Shown here one piece after another: positions 62,546 through 64,000 of a stretch of 64,000 nt of DNA (position 1 is the first letter of the stretch; every line of letters begins with the position of its first letter). The stretch spans positions 620,001 through 684,000 of the forward strand of contig CAWHEG010000031.1 of assembly GCA_963828405.1 (NCBI GenBank), given 5' to 3'. The notes beneath the pieces were generated by a model. It did no database searches, had not been told where the DNA came from, and saw only the letters and a program-made list of their open reading frames with translations. Origin of the DNA: JANMJD01 sp963828405. GTDB lineage: Bacteria > Actinomycetota > Acidimicrobiia > Acidimicrobiales > Ilumatobacteraceae. Both the position numbers and the translations under genes were made by a program.

Positions 62546-64000
62546 TCGTCGGCCGTGTGCTGGCGGCCGGCATCCTCGCTGCGGGCGCACCGGCCGTGGC
62601 CGCACCGGAGATCCCCGCCGTACCTGCGGCGACCTTCGTCGGCCAGTCCACCACCCTCGGCGCCGACGGGAGCTTCTCGATGGTGCTGCGACTCCCCGGC
62701 GGCGTCGCCGCCGACGGGAGCGACGGGTCGTTGCTGCGGATCACCTCCCACGAACCGGTGACCAGTCGGCAGATGGTGCGGTTGAGCATCGCCGACACGC
62801 CCACCGCGCGCCTCGACCAGCTGGAGATCCCGATCGCCGGGATCCCGCGCAACGCCGACGGCACGCTCGCCGTCACGGTCAACACCGAGCCGACCGATGT
62901 CGAATCGGTCCGACTGCAGATCCGGGGGAGCGGACTGTTCCCCCTGACCACCGAGGTGGTCCTCGGCGACGTCGTCTCGGAACCGCTGACCACGTTCATC
63001 GAACAGCCGGGCGACGCCGCACTGACCCCGCTGCGCGTCGGCATGGTCGTCGGCGTCGACAGCCCCCCGACGCTGCAGGCCGACGGGACGACGACGATCA
63101 CGCCCGCCGTTCGGAAGCGACTCGCCGCACTGGCGACGCTGCTCGAGCGGACACCGGTGGACCTGACGGTCTCACTGCGTCCCGAGCTCGTCGAGGGCCT
63201 GGGCCGCTCCGGCGAACCGGCCGACGCCGAGCTGCTCGCCCGTCTGGCCGGCGTGCTGGCCGTCCGCCACCAGGTCCTCTCGGTTCCCTACATCGGCATC
63301 TCGCCCAGTGTCGCGGTGGCCGGCAGCCGGACCGGGCTGTTCACCGCACAGCTCCGCCATGGCGAGGACGTGCTCAGCGCCCAGCTCGGTGGCATCGACA
63401 CGGAACGGTCGACGTGGTTCCTCACCGAGCCGATCGATGCGCCCGGCCTCGACCTGTTGCGCGAGCTCGGCGTGTTCCGCCTGGTCGTCGACTCATCGCT
63501 GCTCCCACTCGGACCGACCGCCGAGGTGCAGGGCATCGACGGGCGGCTCCGCGCCGTGGAGGCGTCATCGGGGGACCCGATCCCGGCGGTGATCAGCGAC
63601 CCGTTCCTCCAGCACGTGCTCGAGGCCTCCACCGACAGTCCGCCGCTGCTCGCCCACCAACTGCTCGCCGATCTCAGCGCCCTGCAGCTCGAGGCGTCGC
63701 AACCCGACCCGAGCGGGCCGGGCACGCGAGCGGTGATGTTCACCGTCGACGATCCTTCGGTGATCGATCTCGATCTGGTCGAGGCGGTGATGGGTTCGAT
63801 CGGGGCGAGCCCGAGACTGCAGGCGATGGGTGGCATCGACGTCGCCGGTCGGCTCGCCCGGGCGAGCCGGACCGGCGACGCGGTGCGGATCGAGCTCCCC
63901 GAGCCCGACATCAGCCGGGCGACCGACCTCTCGTTCACCATCGGGCGGGTCGAGAACGGCCTGACCAGCACGGCGTCGATCCTGCCCGCCGACGATCCTC
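62542..64000 (+). CDS. Secreted/exported protein, 3' truncated by window edge
   Basis: At least 486 residues, open to the window end. N-terminal signal VLAAGILAAGAPAVAAPEIP, then a beta-rich region (TTTITPAVRKRLAALATLLE, FRLVVDSSLLPLGPTAEV). The layout, and position after a GNAT gene, resemble the large DUF6049 proteins that precede murJ in actinobacteria; this is a guess from context and architecture. GTG start overlaps the GNAT stop (GTGA). Composition is normal for the chromosome. Confidence 0.6.
   Translation, partial: MIVGRVLAAGILAAGAPAVAAPEIPAVPAATFVGQSTTLGADGSFSMVLRLPGGVAADGSDGSLLRITSHEPVTSRQMVRLSIADTPTARLDQLEIPIAGIPRNADGTLAVTVNTEPTDVESVRLQIRGSGLFPLTTEVVLGDVVSEPLTTFIEQPGDAALTPLRVGMVVGVDSPPTLQADGTTTITPAVRKRLAALATLLERTPVDLTVSLRPELVEGLGRSGEPADAELLARLAGVLAVRHQVLSVPYIGISPSVAVAGSRTGLFTAQLRHGEDVLSAQLGGIDTERSTWFLTEPIDAPGLDLLRELGVFRLVVDSSLLPLGPTAEVQGIDGRLRAVEASSGDPIPAVISDPFLQHVLEASTDSPPLLAHQLLADLSALQLEASQPDPSGPGTRAVMFTVDDPSVIDLDLVEAVMGSIGASPRLQAMGGIDVAGRLARASRTGDAVRIELPEPDISRATDLSFTIGRVENGLTSTASILPADDP

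Overview
This is a high-GC chromosomal segment from an actinobacterium (Actinomycetota). The evidence is gene content: pbpA, a PASTA-domain Ser/Thr kinase, trpG/pabA and crgA side by side at the left end (an arrangement typical of the origin-proximal actinobacterial chromosome), the mycothiol glycosyltransferase MshA, a GlnR-like OmpR regulator, an F420-type luciferase-like oxidoreductase and both type I and type II glutamine synthetases. An Acidimicrobiia-type lineage would fit the style of the small membrane and lipoprotein genes, but that is an inference. No rRNA, tRNA, CRISPR array or intact insertion sequence was seen.

Layout. 1-4.2 kb: cell-wall/division signalling (pbpA, pknB, trpG, crgA). 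4.2-11.5 kb: nhaA, thiolase, fatty acyl-CoA ligase, an anchored M23 peptidase, an aminotransferase. 11.6-15.5 kb: a Fic AMPylase with an AbiEi-antitoxin-like N-terminus behind a perfect 11-bp inverted repeat, convergent with lon. 15.6-20.5 kb: an operon of AlkB, class III aminotransferase and ferredoxin-reductase-like flavoprotein, then an rRNA/tRNA methyltransferase and an AlkD-like glycosylase. 20.5-30.4 kb: pheA, acyl-CoA dehydrogenase, HtrA-like protease, MFS pump, Tat-exported intradiol dioxygenase, YbjN-type protein, and a DUF4386/ABC-2 operon. 30.5-34.5 kb: a rearranged island lying between two direct copies of the 3' end of mshA. 34.5-50 kb: ordinary metabolic, transport and repair genes. 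50-56 kb: a secreted PQQ-type sugar dehydrogenase followed by a nitrogen-assimilation cluster (glnII, glnA, GlnR-like regulator) with a GlnR-box-like element. 56-64 kb: PLP decarboxylase, small proteins, a second copy of the island cassette, a decayed ppk2, a histone-deacetylase-family amidohydrolase, a GNAT protein and a partial secreted protein.

The most unusual content is a duplicated two-gene cassette. In both copies a small secreted protein with four conserved cysteines and an identical CIND C-terminus is followed by a 324-residue lipoprotein. The loci are 31.5-33.0 kb (+ strand) and 58.6-60.0 kb (- strand). Both are visibly less GC-rich than their surroundings and both sit against broken genes (mshA and ABC fragments, a LuxR remnant, a ppk2 remnant), so they look like inserted accessory units of unknown function.

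Second in interest are the Fic protein with its inverted-repeat operator candidate, and the nitrogen cluster, where four 5-mers spaced exactly 11 bp apart lie upstream of glnII and a GlnR-like regulator is translationally coupled to glnA. Three otherwise intact housekeeping genes (pknB, trpG, the deacetylase) each carry one single-base frameshift in a short C run or GC-rich stretch; sequencing or assembly error is the likeliest cause.
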